Assembly: GCA_945872795.1 (NCBI GenBank) | Contig: CAMCAZ010000028.1 | Location: forward strand, 1 to 44,605 | Reading direction: 5' to 3' | Source of the DNA: Chryseobacterium gleum | GTDB taxonomy: Bacteria > Bacteroidota > Bacteroidia > Flavobacteriales_F > PHOS-HE28 | DNA: 44,605 nt | Shown here: positions 17,766-25,661 of the stretch, in pieces | How positions within the stretch are numbered: the stretch's first letter is position 1 | How the letters are laid out: each line of letters begins with the position of its first letter | The notes under the pieces: model-generated | Told to the model about the DNA's origin: nothing | What the model saw: the letters and a program-made list of their open reading frames with translations, nothing else | The model's database searches: none | Position numbers and translations under genes: made by a program

Positions 17766-19346
17766 TCAGAGTGTTTCCAGATCGGCCAGGATCTCGTCGC
17801 CCTTGTCCAGTAAGGACTGCCGTGTTGAGGCGTCCATCTTCTCCCAGGTCCGGTACACCATGCCCACGCGCATCATCGTTCCCGGACGTGCATCCGGGCT
17901 TTCGAGCCTTTCCCGGTTGCGGGCATGGAAGTGCCAGTACAGCGCATTGAACGGACAGGCCTTGGGTCCGGTGCGGTCCTTCACATCGTAATGACAGGTG
18001 CCGCAGTGGTGGCCCATCTTATTGATGTATGCGCCACTGCTCACGTAGGGCTTTGTGCCCACGATGCCGCCATCGGCGAACTGGCTCATGCCGCGCGTAT
18101 TGGTGATCTCCACCCACTCGATGGCATCGATGTAGATGCCCAGATACCAGCGGTCCACCGCGTCAGGGTCCACACCGGAGAGCAGCGCGAAGTTGCCGGT
18201 GATCATCAGCCGCTGGATATGGTGCGCGTATGCGTTCTGCAGACTTCCGGTAATGGCCTCCCGCAGGCAGGCCATTTTCGTCCTGCCGGTCCAGAACCAC
18301 CCGGGTAGTGCGCGGTCGTGACCGAAGAAATTGCTCGTGGCGAAGCCCGGCATCTTCGCCCAGTAGATGCCCCTCATGTACTCGCGCCAGCCGATGATCT
18401 GGCGGATGAAGCCTTCGGCCTGGGCGATCGAAATACGCCCGGGGGCGGCCTTCCACGCAGCTTCCACGGCTTGGCAGACCTCCAGTGGCGATAGCAACTT
18501 CACGTTCATACTGAAGCTCAGGCGCGAATGGTACAGCGCCCATTGATCGGGCATCAAGGCATCCTGGTAGGTTCCGAAATGGGGGAGAAGATGGTCGCAG
18601 AAGTAGGAGAGCAGCTCCAGGCTTTCGGCCCGGTCCAGGGGCCATTGGAAATGTGCCGCGTCCACGGTTCCCATGGTCCGGGCGCCGCTTTGTTCCACCA
18701 TGTGAAGGATCTCGCGAAGGTCATGGTCCAGAAGGAGCGGAAGCGGGGCCACATGCTGCTTCGGTGGCCTTCCGCGGTTCTCCTTGTCGAAGTTCCATTG
18801 TCCTCCCGCAGGCTGTTTGCCGTTCATCAACAGTCCGGTGCGTTCGCGTATCACATGGTAGAATCGCTCCATCAGGAACTGTTTCTTCCCCTTGAACAAT
18901 GTGGCCAGTTCGTCGCGCTTGGTGAGGAAGTGCTCCGTGTCGGCCACCTCCACACGTCGCCCGCATCCGGTTGCGAAGGACTTCAGCTGCTGATCCAGGC
19001 GATATTCATCGGGCAGTTGGTAGCCAAAGCGGGTGGCCCCGTGCTCTTCCATGATCCAACGCAGGTTGTCGGGAATGCGCTGGGTGTTCCGCGGATGGTC
19101 CAAGGGCAGGTACAGAACGCGGTGGCCCGATCGTTCAAGGTGTTCCGCGAAGCGCCTCATGGACGCGAAGAAGCCGAGCACCTTCTGGATATGGTGTGTG
19201 GCATAGTCCGTTTCCTGACGGACCTCCATCAGCACATAGAGCACCTCCGGGTCCGCACGTTCGAACCAACCATGTGCGGCATTCAGCTGATCACCGAGGA
19301 TCAGGCGGATGCATCCTGCTTGGACGTTTTCCTTTGGCTTCGGCAT
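17766..19346 (-). CDS. FeS-type bacterial cryptochrome/photolyase (PhrB-like)
   Basis: 526 residues, the usual length for the prokaryotic (6-4) photolyase group with an iron-sulphur cluster. The N-terminus reads [16 protein letters not shown], the family's opening strand (LILGDQL). The C-terminal half has [57 protein letters not shown] and [20 protein letters not shown] followed by [11 protein letters not shown]. The CxxC plus later Cys, with an upstream Cys (KMACLREAI), are the expected four 4Fe-4S ligands. The family repairs (6-4) photoproducts in light; some members act as photoreceptors. The first 46 bp overlap the end of a DUF2256 gene, its usual neighbour. Confidence 0.9.
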   Translation of the reverse strand: MPKPKENVQAGCIRLILGDQLNAAHGWFERADPEVLYVLMEVRQETDYATHHIQKVLGFFASMRRFAEHLERSGHRVLYLPLDHPRNTQRIPDNLRWIMEEHGATRFGYQLPDEYRLDQQLKSFATGCGRRVEVADTEHFLTKRDELATLFKGKKQFLMERFYHVIRERTGLLMNGKQPAGGQWNFDKENRGRPPKQHVAPLPLLLDHDLREILHMVEQSGARTMGTVDAAHFQWPLDRAESLELLSYFCDHLLPHFGTYQDALMPDQWALYHSRLSFSMNVKLLSPLEVCQAVEAAWKAAPGRISIAQAEGFIRQIIGWREYMRGIYWAKMPGFATSNFFGHDRALPGWFWTGRTKMACLREAITGSLQNAYAHHIQRLMITGNFALLSGVDPDAVDRWYLGIYIDAIEWVEITNTRGMSQFADGGIVGTKPYVSSGAYINKMGHHCGTCHYDVKDRTGPKACPFNALYWHFHARNRERLESPDARPGTMMRVGMVYRTWEKMDASTRQSLLDKGDEILADLETL

Positions 19347-19468
19347 CGCTCGCTACAGTACTTCACCTCCTCCCACACCTTCTCCCATTTACGGCGCCAT
19401 TGAAAGGGAAGCCCGCAGGTGGTGCAGGTCTTCGATGGCCGTTCAGAGGGAGGTCGGTGGCGGGGCAC
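19301..19468 (-). CDS. DUF2256 zinc-ribbon-like small protein
   Basis: A 55-residue frame from GTG 19466-19468 to TGA 19301-19303 encodes [20 protein letters not shown], then [18 protein letters not shown]. This is the DUF2256 pattern: CxxC, FxWRKKWEKxW, then YCSxRCR, a likely four-cysteine zinc site. No ATG exists in the frame; GTG is the best start. It overlaps the photolyase start by 46 bp and begins 36 bp after the Fur gene stop. DUF2256 genes often lie next to photolyase/cryptochrome genes in many bacteria, but the role is unknown. The gene is easily missed because of its length. Confidence 0.82.
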   Translation of the reverse strand: MPRHRPPSERPSKTCTTCGLPFQWRRKWEKVWEEVKYCSERCRSQRKTSKQDASA

Positions 19469-19504
19469 GGAACAGGAACACGCGTGCCGGATGAAAGTTC
19501 CCCG

Positions 19505-19915
19505 CTATGCGCAGGCCTTGCAACTGCCTTCCAGTTCCAGGTGGCTGTCCTTCAGCCTGAAGCCCTTGGGCACCTTCACGTGGGGCAGTGGCACGGCCTC
19601 CAGGCAATAGATACCCCCGCAATCCGTACACCGGAAATGGGCATGCACATCATGGTGGTGCCCTGAACTGCAGGTGGCGGCGCAGGAAGCATAGCGGGCC
19701 ACACCATGGGCATCCATGACGCGGTGCGCCAGACCAGCCTCCTCAAAAGCCTGCAACACCCGGAAAAGAGTGACACGGTCCGCCTGGTCCGGAAGCGCGC
19801 GTTCCACATCACCCTGCGAAAGCGCCGTTTCGCTCCCATGCAGGAGATCCAGCACGGCGACCCGCGTGTCGGTGACCCGAAGGTGGTGTGCACGCAAGCG
19901 CTCGCGACTGTCCAT
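19505..19915 (-). CDS. Fur-family metalloregulator (probably Zur-like)
   Basis: 136 residues with the Fur fold: winged helix (RVTDTRVAVLDLLHGSETAL, ALPDQADRVTLFRVLQAFEE) and the metal-binding dimerisation domain SGHHHDVHAHFRCTDCGGIY. The second CxxC is near the end (GSCKACA). The HHHDxHxHFxC and the two CxxC pairs keep the structural zinc and regulatory sites. A perfect -7 box TATCTTTG lies 5 bases before the ATG, and palindrome 1 (19935-19949) sits just upstream of it, so autoregulation is likely. Divergent lipoprotein and MerC genes suggest zinc rather than iron, but this is an inference. Confidence 0.88.
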   Translation of the reverse strand: MDSRERLRAHHLRVTDTRVAVLDLLHGSETALSQGDVERALPDQADRVTLFRVLQAFEEAGLAHRVMDAHGVARYASCAATCSSGHHHDVHAHFRCTDCGGIYCLEAVPLPHVKVPKGFRLKDSHLELEGSCKACA

Positions 19916-19920
19916 GCGGG

Positions 19921-19928
19921 CAAAGATA
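19921..19928 (-). promoter_or_regulatory. -7 promoter box of the Fur-family gene
   Basis: Minus strand TATCTTTG, a perfect match to the Bacteroidota -7 consensus TAnnTTTG. Only 5 bases separate it from the ATG at 19915, so the messenger would be leaderless or nearly so. The palindrome at 19935-19949 occupies the spacer between -7 and -33. Confidence 0.65.
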
Positions 19929-19934
19929 ATTTAA

Positions 19935-19949
19935 TGCAACCGTGTTGCA
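19935..19949. promoter_or_regulatory. Palindrome 1, probable Fur-family operator
   Basis: TGCAAC-CGT-GTTGCA, a perfect 6-bp inverted repeat with a 3-base spacer, 19 bases before the regulator's ATG and 6 bases upstream of its -7 box. An identical 15-mer occurs 38 bp away. Size and symmetry suit a Fur/Zur dimer site. Confidence 0.7.
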
Positions 19950-19966
19950 ATTGTCAGCCTGTGTCG

Positions 19967-19974
19967 CATATTTG
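19967..19974 (+). promoter_or_regulatory. -7-like box for the lipoprotein/MerC transcript
   Basis: CATATTTG on the plus strand resembles TAnnTTTG and touches palindrome 2 (19973-19987), so repressor binding there would block RNA polymerase. Leader to the ATG at 20028 is about 50 bases. Confidence 0.45.
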
Positions 19975-19987
19975 CAACCGTGTTGCA
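19973..19987. promoter_or_regulatory. Palindrome 2, probable Fur-family operator
   Basis: The second exact copy of TGCAAC-CGT-GTTGCA, overlapping the plus-strand -7-like box. Centre-to-centre distance to palindrome 1 is 38 bp. It lies 40 bases before the lipoprotein start. Confidence 0.7.
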
Positions 19988-20027
19988 CTAATGCGCCATT
20001 CCAACATACATCCTCAACCCAGCACAC

Positions 20028-20609
20028 ATGAACTCCATTATGAAGAACCTGTTGCTCCTCATCGCCCTCGGTGGCTCATTGGCAGCCTGCAAGAAGGATG
20101 AGGAAACGCCTCCGTCCAACAACCCGCCCGTGAACGAGGAGGAGCTGATCACCACCCTGCTGCTCACCTTCACAGATCAGGAGATCTCGGCGAACGTGTA
20201 CGAGCTGCGTTTCACGGACGTGGATGGCGATGGAGGGATCGCACCGGTGATCCAGGGTGATACGCTTCCTGCCAACCGGGCATTCAACTTGACCGTGCGA
20301 GTGCTGGATGAGAGCGGAGCCACACCGGAGGAGATCACTGAGGAGATCGAGGCGGAGGATGAGGACCACCAGTTCTTTTTCCAACCAACGGGAACCACCC
20401 TGCTCGTGAGCTACGCGGACAGCGACGCGAATAGCTTGCCGGTGGGCTTGGTCAACACGGCATCAACGGCAGCCCCCGGGCTGGGCACGCTGACCGTCAC
20501 GCTCCGACACCTGCCGAACAAGACGGCAGCAGGGGTCAGCACGGGTGATATCACCAACGCCGGAGGTGAAACGGACATCGAGGTCGCCTTTCCGGTGATC
20601 GTCGACTAG
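20028..20609 (+). CDS. Putative metal-regulated lipoprotein
   Basis: 193 residues. The signal MNSIMKNLLLLIALGGSLAAC ends in a lipobox (LAAC), so the mature protein is lipid-anchored at Cys21, followed by a Lys/Asp/Glu-rich and Pro/Asn linker. The remainder is beta-rich and acidic (FTDVDGDGGIAPVIQGDTLP, ITEEIEAEDEDHQFFF, LTVTLRHLPNKTAAGVSTGD, ETDIEVAFPVIVD). I recall similar small lipoproteins in Bacteroidota annotated as periplasmic binding-like and placed beside TonB or metal genes, but I would not assign a function. A second ATG at 20040 would still leave a full signal. It lies directly downstream of two Fur-type palindromes, so metal control is likely. Confidence 0.8.
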   Translation: MNSIMKNLLLLIALGGSLAACKKDEETPPSNNPPVNEEELITTLLLTFTDQEISANVYELRFTDVDGDGGIAPVIQGDTLPANRAFNLTVRVLDESGATPEEITEEIEAEDEDHQFFFQPTGTTLLVSYADSDANSLPVGLVNTASTAAPGLGTLTVTLRHLPNKTAAGVSTGDITNAGGETDIEVAFPVIVD

Positions 20610-20734
20610 GTGATTCACGAACGAGGGGCGGCTGCGGGGGCCACAGGGGTTGAACGTCCTGGTGTACGGCTTCCGCAGCTGCCTGCCTTCCATGATCACT
20701 GCCTGATGGCTCAACTGCTCACATCTCCCGCACG

Positions 20735-21091
20735 ATGAAGTCCCGGTCCTCCCTTCTCAGCAGCGATACTTATGGCATGGTGAATTCAGCGCTCTGTATG
20801 GTGCACTGTCTGGCCATGCCCGTCATGGTCACCGTGGGGGCTTCGTTCCTTTCCCATCCTGCGGTGGAGCTGGCGTTCATTGGGTTGGCTGCCTGGGCGG
20901 TCCGTTCCGCCACGGGTGCCAGCACACCGGTCCATTTGAAGGTTCTGCTCTGGACGATGTGGTCCATCTTCACCGCATGCCTTCTGTTGGAGGATGTTCA
21001 TGAGGTGTTTGGTTTGCTTGGGCTTGGTGCTTCCGCAGGACTGATCGCCGGTCATGTGCTTAATCTTCGGACCCGTACGCGGGTTGCGTAA
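20735..21091 (+). CDS. MerC domain membrane protein
   Basis: 118 residues with four predicted transmembrane helices. The first pair of conserved cysteines lies in SALCMVHCLAMPVMV, the CxxHC metal-site pattern of MerC. A further Cys is in the third helix (WSIFTACLLLEDVHEVFG), where HE residues follow. MerC proteins import mercuric ion in mer operons, while the Bacteroidota homologues near Fur-family genes are thought to serve other metals. No merR, merA or merP is nearby, so mercury resistance is unlikely here. It follows the lipoprotein by 125 bp on the same strand and may share its promoter. Confidence 0.83.
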   Translation: MKSRSSLLSSDTYGMVNSALCMVHCLAMPVMVTVGASFLSHPAVELAFIGLAAWAVRSATGASTPVHLKVLLWTMWSIFTACLLLEDVHEVFGLLGLGASAGLIAGHVLNLRTRTRVA

Positions 21092-21167
21092 GCAGCATAA
21101 CGGATGGACCCGTGGGGTGGCACCGAGCACGGGCGGGAATGTCTACCAGTGGCAGAACGGGTCCCGA

Positions 21168-21737
21168 TCAAACGATGATGACACCTTCTGACTGATCACC
21201 GAACATCTTCGACCTCCCGGACCGATGGCGGTGACCGCTCAACCAGCACAGCCAGGCATCGGCCTCGTGCCTGTCCTTCGGAGCGGGAGGGGGAAGCGCG
21301 AACATACCGGCCATCAGGCGCATCGTGTGAGGTGGAATGACGCGTCCTGAAGGGATCTTCAGGTAGTCCCATTCTGAACGGATCAGCGCGGCGGGATACA
21401 CTTCGTGGACCGCAATACCTCGTGCGCGCCAGCGCTCCATGAGCCTGATGGCGCGCGCCGTCAGTCCTCCAAGGAACATGGGGCTCATACCTCCGGCCAG
21501 TCGATCGGCCCTCCGGAAGAAATGGTCCTCACCCTTGCCGAAGTAGGCTGCGGGAAGGCTCAAGGGTGCGTCGATGTAAACGGCGCCCGGTGCCATCTCC
21601 ATCACTTGCTGTTCCAGCCAGGCATCACTGTCCTCGCCTTTGGCACATCGCCGGAAGTGAAAGAGGCCTTTATCACGGTGACAGATAACGGTGTTGCCTG
21701 CAGTGCGTGCTCCGAAGTCGATCCCGATCAGTTCCAT
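21168..21737 (-). CDS. DUF429 protein, RNase H-fold predicted nuclease
   Basis: 189 residues. It opens MELIGIDFGARTAGNTVIC, the first strands of an RNase H/actin-like fold with an acidic residue (D7). AVYIDAPLSLP follows, then FFRRADRLAGGMSPMFLGGL and a late acidic helix HEADAWLCW, which together are the DUF429 pattern. Three acidic residues in this order suggest a metal-dependent nuclease, but activity has not been shown for most family members. It stands alone, with its stop facing the MerC gene (77 bp apart). A small inverted repeat, AACACC/GGTGTT (21750-21773), lies just upstream. Confidence 0.8.
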   Translation of the reverse strand: MELIGIDFGARTAGNTVICHRDKGLFHFRRCAKGEDSDAWLEQQVMEMAPGAVYIDAPLSLPAAYFGKGEDHFFRRADRLAGGMSPMFLGGLTARAIRLMERWRARGIAVHEVYPAALIRSEWDYLKIPSGRVIPPHTMRLMAGMFALPPPAPKDRHEADAWLCWLSGHRHRSGRSKMFGDQSEGVIIV

Positions 21738-21749
21738 GAATAGCCTGAT

Positions 21750-21773
21750 AACACCCCAGCGTGCCGAGGTGTT
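21750..21773 (-). terminator. Possible hairpin after the ABC remnant
   Basis: AACACC and GGTGTT are separated by 12 bases, 25 bases past the TGA of the unrecognised C-terminal remnant (21798-21800). There is no T run. Weak candidate terminator. Confidence 0.25.
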
Positions 21774-21797
21774 CCCTTGGCGAAGAACATCACACGC

Positions 21798-21958
21798 TCA
21801 GGCTTCGGCCAGGCCGGCCATCAACTGCCGGGTGCTTGCCTCATCAAAGCTGGTCACAGGTTGCGCCCACATGCGCACCAGTCGGTCACCCAGCAGTTCG
21901 CGTGATGTGCGTTCCACATTGCTGAAAAGCAGCGCCTTGGTGAAACCACTGAGGTGTA
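21798..21958 (-). pseudogene. Unrecognised C-terminal remnant joined to the ABC gene
   Basis: In the frame one base away from the ABC transporter, the minus strand encodes a plausible C-terminus: LHLSGFTKALLFSNVERTSR, then ELLGDRLVRMWAQPVTSFDE and ASTRQLMAGLAEA before a TGA. Codon use and helix periodicity look real, unlike the out-of-frame end of the ABC frame. I do not recognise the family; the text does not resemble the nucleotide-binding domain that should end an ABC exporter. It may be the tail of the gene that once followed the transporter, left by a deletion. Confidence 0.4.
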
Positions 21959-22410
21959 AGGATGATCTGCAAGGCGCTCACTGGAATGTCCAGCAGAACC
22001 TTGTCCAAGCCCTTTTGCACGGATATGGTGTCGAAGAAGCGGTTCACCAGTTCGGGCAGGTAGCGCCCATGGAGCTGGTCCGGCCGGATGTGCGGAAGAC
22101 GGTAGGCGAATTCCAGCGATGATCTCACGAACAAGCGCTGTTTGATGTGTTCGCTCAAGGTGATCTGCATCACCTGCATGGCCCCCGTGAAGGCGACGCC
22201 GATGGCGACGAACGCGATCAGTACGGCCCAGGACGTGGCCAACTGCCCGCCGCTGATCAGGTTGATGATGGCCTGGATGCCCAGCGGAAGGGTGAGCGTT
22301 ATGGTGCCGCCGACAAGGGCAAACAGATAGATGTAGATGATCTCCCTGCGATCAAGTCGGAGCAGTTCGAAGAGCCGCTTGAACGGCTTGGCGGCCTGTG
22401 GGGATCTCAT
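21886..22410 (-). pseudogene. Truncated ABC exporter, transmembrane half only
   Basis: 174 residues. The N-terminus (FKRLFELLRLDRREIIYIYL, then LTLPLGIQAIINLI) and the following helices match the membrane domain of the PrtD/HlyB-like exporters placed after TetR genes in Bacteroidota. Full-length members run to about 550 residues with a Walker A/B domain. Here similarity stops at ALQIIL; the frame then runs on as non-conserved TPQWFHQGAAF to a stop. The rest of the membrane domain and the whole ATPase are missing. Its ATG overlaps the TetR stop by 4 bp (ATGA), so it was once the second gene of that operon. Confidence 0.78.
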
Positions 22411-23087
22411 CGTGCTGGAGCGTTGATGGTGGCGAACACCAAGGCCACGAACAGGTCGGGGATCTTGTTCCGGGCGTTCTTCTCGCTCAGTGCAGGAATA
22501 TGCTCGGCGAAGTAGCGTTGCACCATCGATCCGTCCACGACATTACTGGCCATCAATGAAGGGTAGGGGTGGTCTGCCCTGACGTCCATGATCAATTCGC
22601 GCAGGCGGTCGCAGAGCCGTTTGAAGGAACTGAAACATCCTTCCTTGTGTTCGTCGTCCACTTCCTTGGTCATGTACGCCTTGCCCGACTCGCTGACCGC
22701 GATGCGGTAGAGTCCACGAAGGTCAAGGTAGCTGAAATTCCCCTTGTCCGTCACCGGTTCCGTGATGGACCGGATGGCCTTCTCCAAACGCACGGAGGCA
22801 TCGGCGATATTGGCGGTATCGAACACGAGCTTGTATTCGCGCCAGCTCCAATACCACCCCACCAGGTAGATCAACAGGCGATGCTTGTTCTCAAAATACC
22901 GGTAGATGCTGCTCTCTGCAGTTCCAAGCGCGGCGGCCAGTTTTCCGAAGGTGAAGGACTCGAGCCCAAGCTCGTCGATCAAGCGCACACTATGCTCAAT
23001 GATCCGTCGGCCCAGATCGGTGGCCAGCGGGTCCTTCAGGTAGACCGGTTCGGTCACCTGCACGTTCACTTGCATCAGTCGCTGCAT
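22407..23087 (-). CDS. TetR/AcrR family transcriptional regulator
   Basis: 226 residues. The N-terminal helix-turn-helix reads IIEHSVRLIDELGLESFTFG, KLAAALGTAESSIYRYFENK and HRLLIYLVGWYWSW, a standard TetR DNA-binding domain ending YRYFxNK. The C-terminal ligand domain is diverged and ends near VALVFATINAPAR. Start at ATG 23087; a second ATG at 23075 is possible. It overlaps the truncated ABC exporter, its probable target. A 27-bp imperfect palindrome (GGAACA..TGTTCC, 23108-23134) just upstream is a likely self-operator. Inducer unknown. Confidence 0.88.
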   Translation of the reverse strand: MQRLMQVNVQVTEPVYLKDPLATDLGRRIIEHSVRLIDELGLESFTFGKLAAALGTAESSIYRYFENKHRLLIYLVGWYWSWREYKLVFDTANIADASVRLEKAIRSITEPVTDKGNFSYLDLRGLYRIAVSESGKAYMTKEVDDEHKEGCFSSFKRLCDRLRELIMDVRADHPYPSLMASNVVDGSMVQRYFAEHIPALSEKNARNKIPDLFVALVFATINAPAR

Positions 23088-23107
23088 GGTCTATCGGGTC
23101 TGCGTAC

Positions 23108-23134
23108 GGAACAAAGGTTATCACCAAATGTTCC
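23108..23134. promoter_or_regulatory. Candidate TetR operator
   Basis: GGAACA and TGTTCC flank a 15-base centre, starting 21 bases before the TetR ATG. An AACCTTTG -7-like box (minus strand) lies inside it, and the outer GTTAT/ATAAC arms overlap. The whole 23088-23251 gap is AT-rich compared with its surroundings. Confidence 0.4.
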
Positions 23135-23251
23135 ATAACTTTCAATTGTGCGTGTGAATAAATGCAAATAGATAGGTATACTATCACTTTAGGGGCGCCG
23201 CGATCAGCCCCTCCCAGACCCAGGAACGGTTCCTCCCGCATGGAGGCGTTA

Positions 23252-24375
<1,124 letters not shown>

Positions 24376-24379
<4 letters not shown>

Positions 24380-24819
24380 TGGTGATCGTTGACCGGTACG
24401 ATGAGAACGGGTATGGGACTCTGTTCCAGCACCTGTTCGCTCACACTGCCCACGAACGCTTTGTAGAGGGCACCGCGCCCGTGTGAACCCATGATGATGA
24501 CATCGGCTCCTATCCGCTTGGCCTGTTCCAGGATGGACTCCGTGGTGGGTCCCTGGATCAGGAGGGCTTCGGCATCCGCGCCTGTGGAACGGGCCTGTTC
24601 GGCCATCTGCTGCAGATCGGTGTGCTCCTGTCGCAGCACTTCGGCACGGTGATCACGGATGTACTGGGGCCCGGTGCTGAAACCGACGAAATCAGGGTCA
24701 GGTGCGGCAACATGCAGGAACCAAAGCTTGGCGCTCAGAGAACGGGCCAGTTGCAAGGCCACGGCTTGGACCTTGTCACCGGTGCCGGCAAAGTCGACGG
24801 GGAGGAGGATGTTCTTCAT
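24376..24819 (-). CDS. Universal stress protein (UspA family)
   Basis: 147 residues from ATG 24819 (MKNILLPVDFAGTGDKVQAV); longer upstream frames are not conserved. The core keeps the ATP-binding signature G-2x-G-9x-G(S/T): IIMGSHGRGALYKAFVGSVS, then EQVLEQSPIPVLIVPV. The protein is a cytoplasmic nucleotide-binding stress factor in this family. It is followed by the sorbosone dehydrogenase-like gene with a 4-bp overlap, an unusual pairing that might link the dehydrogenase to stress or energy status. Upstream is a hairpin shared with the AT-hook gene. Confidence 0.9.
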
Positions 24820-24896
24820 GTTGCTTGACGTGTGGTATGTCCGAAGATAACTGCCGCTCGAACTGTGACAGATGATGGCGGCCACTGTAAACGAGA

Positions 24897-24918
24897 AAAG
24901 CGGCCAATGGCCGCCTTT
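24897..24918 (-). terminator. Terminator after the AT-hook gene
   Basis: GCGGCC/GGCCGC with a 3-base loop, flanked by an A run and a T run (AAAG..CTTT), 21 bases past the AT-hook gene stop at 24939. The symmetry would let it act in either direction. Confidence 0.65.
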
Positions 24919-24938
24919 CTGGTGAGTTGCATGAATGA

Positions 24939-25511
24939 TCACTCCGCAGTCAGGACCAGCTTCTCAAGATGCTGCTTTCGGAGCTTTCCACTGCTGGTGA
25001 AGAACCACTCCTTCAGTCCGTAATGGTAGCCACGACGCAGCCCCGAGCGGTGCGTGCCCAGCACCCCACGTCGACCGCTGAGCTTCTGAAGGATCCTCGT
25101 GAGCTTGGCCTCCACTTCCGCCTCTTTCATGGCCGGTTCGTTCTTGCGGGCCCAGGCCATCAGGTGCTTCAGCAGCTCTTCCTTGGGCTGAAGCTCGTTG
25201 GTCTTGGTGATCGCGTTGATGACCACGTTGTCCCATTCGCTCAGGCGATAACCTCCGCTCTTGATCGCGCGCCGCTTCCTGCGCCCGGATTTCCGGGCCA
25301 CGGCACCCTCAGCGGCCGTTTTGCGGGGGCGTCCGGGGCCAGGTTTCACCGGGGTTTCATCGCCTTCCTCTGTGTTGTCGCCGCGTACTTCCTTCAGCCC
25401 GCGGATGGCTTCGCGCACCGTTTCCAATTGGAACATCAGCCTGCGCCGTTCACTGCGATATTGGGTCAGGAGCTGATCTACCTCCTTGGGGTTCAGACGT
25501 TTCTTGGCCAT
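24939..25511 (-). CDS. AT-hook DNA-binding protein, unknown family
   Basis: 190 residues from ATG 25511 (MAKKRLNPKEVDQLLTQYRS). An N-terminal coiled coil (about 10-45) leads to an acidic linker and a classical AT-hook PGRPRKT, then a basic stretch KSGRRKRRAIK. The C-terminal half (GYRLSEWDNVVINAITKTNE to SGLRRGYHYGLKEWFF) looks like a winged-helix-type domain with a basic tip. It is probably a nucleoid or regulatory protein binding the minor groove of AT-rich DNA. I cannot place the C-terminal domain in a named family. A perfect TATTTTTG box lies 46 bases upstream, and a terminator follows, so it is monocistronic. Confidence 0.7.
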   Translation of the reverse strand: MAKKRLNPKEVDQLLTQYRSERRRLMFQLETVREAIRGLKEVRGDNTEEGDETPVKPGPGRPRKTAAEGAVARKSGRRKRRAIKSGGYRLSEWDNVVINAITKTNELQPKEELLKHLMAWARKNEPAMKEAEVEAKLTRILQKLSGRRGVLGTHRSGLRRGYHYGLKEWFFTSSGKLRKQHLEKLVLTAE

Positions 25512-25556
25512 TACAGATCGGTTCTTAGTGGATCTTAAAGTTGAATTGGAGCAGCG

Positions 25557-25564
25557 CAAAAATA
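25557..25564 (-). promoter_or_regulatory. -7 promoter box of the AT-hook gene
   Basis: Minus strand TATTTTTG, a perfect TAnnTTTG match inside an AT-rich 150-bp gap (25512-25661). It lies 46 bases before the ATG. Confidence 0.55.
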
Positions 25565-25661
25565 CGCTTTGTATCAAATCGTACGATAAAAGAGGCAGCG
25601 CCAATAGATCAAGGCTACTTATGAGGAATTGATTTGTAGTTGATAATTGCCATTACAGCGA

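Noticed and set aside
20735-21091. A mercury resistance operon from the MerC hit
   Set aside because: No merR, merA, merT or merP is present; the Fur-type operators fit another metal better.
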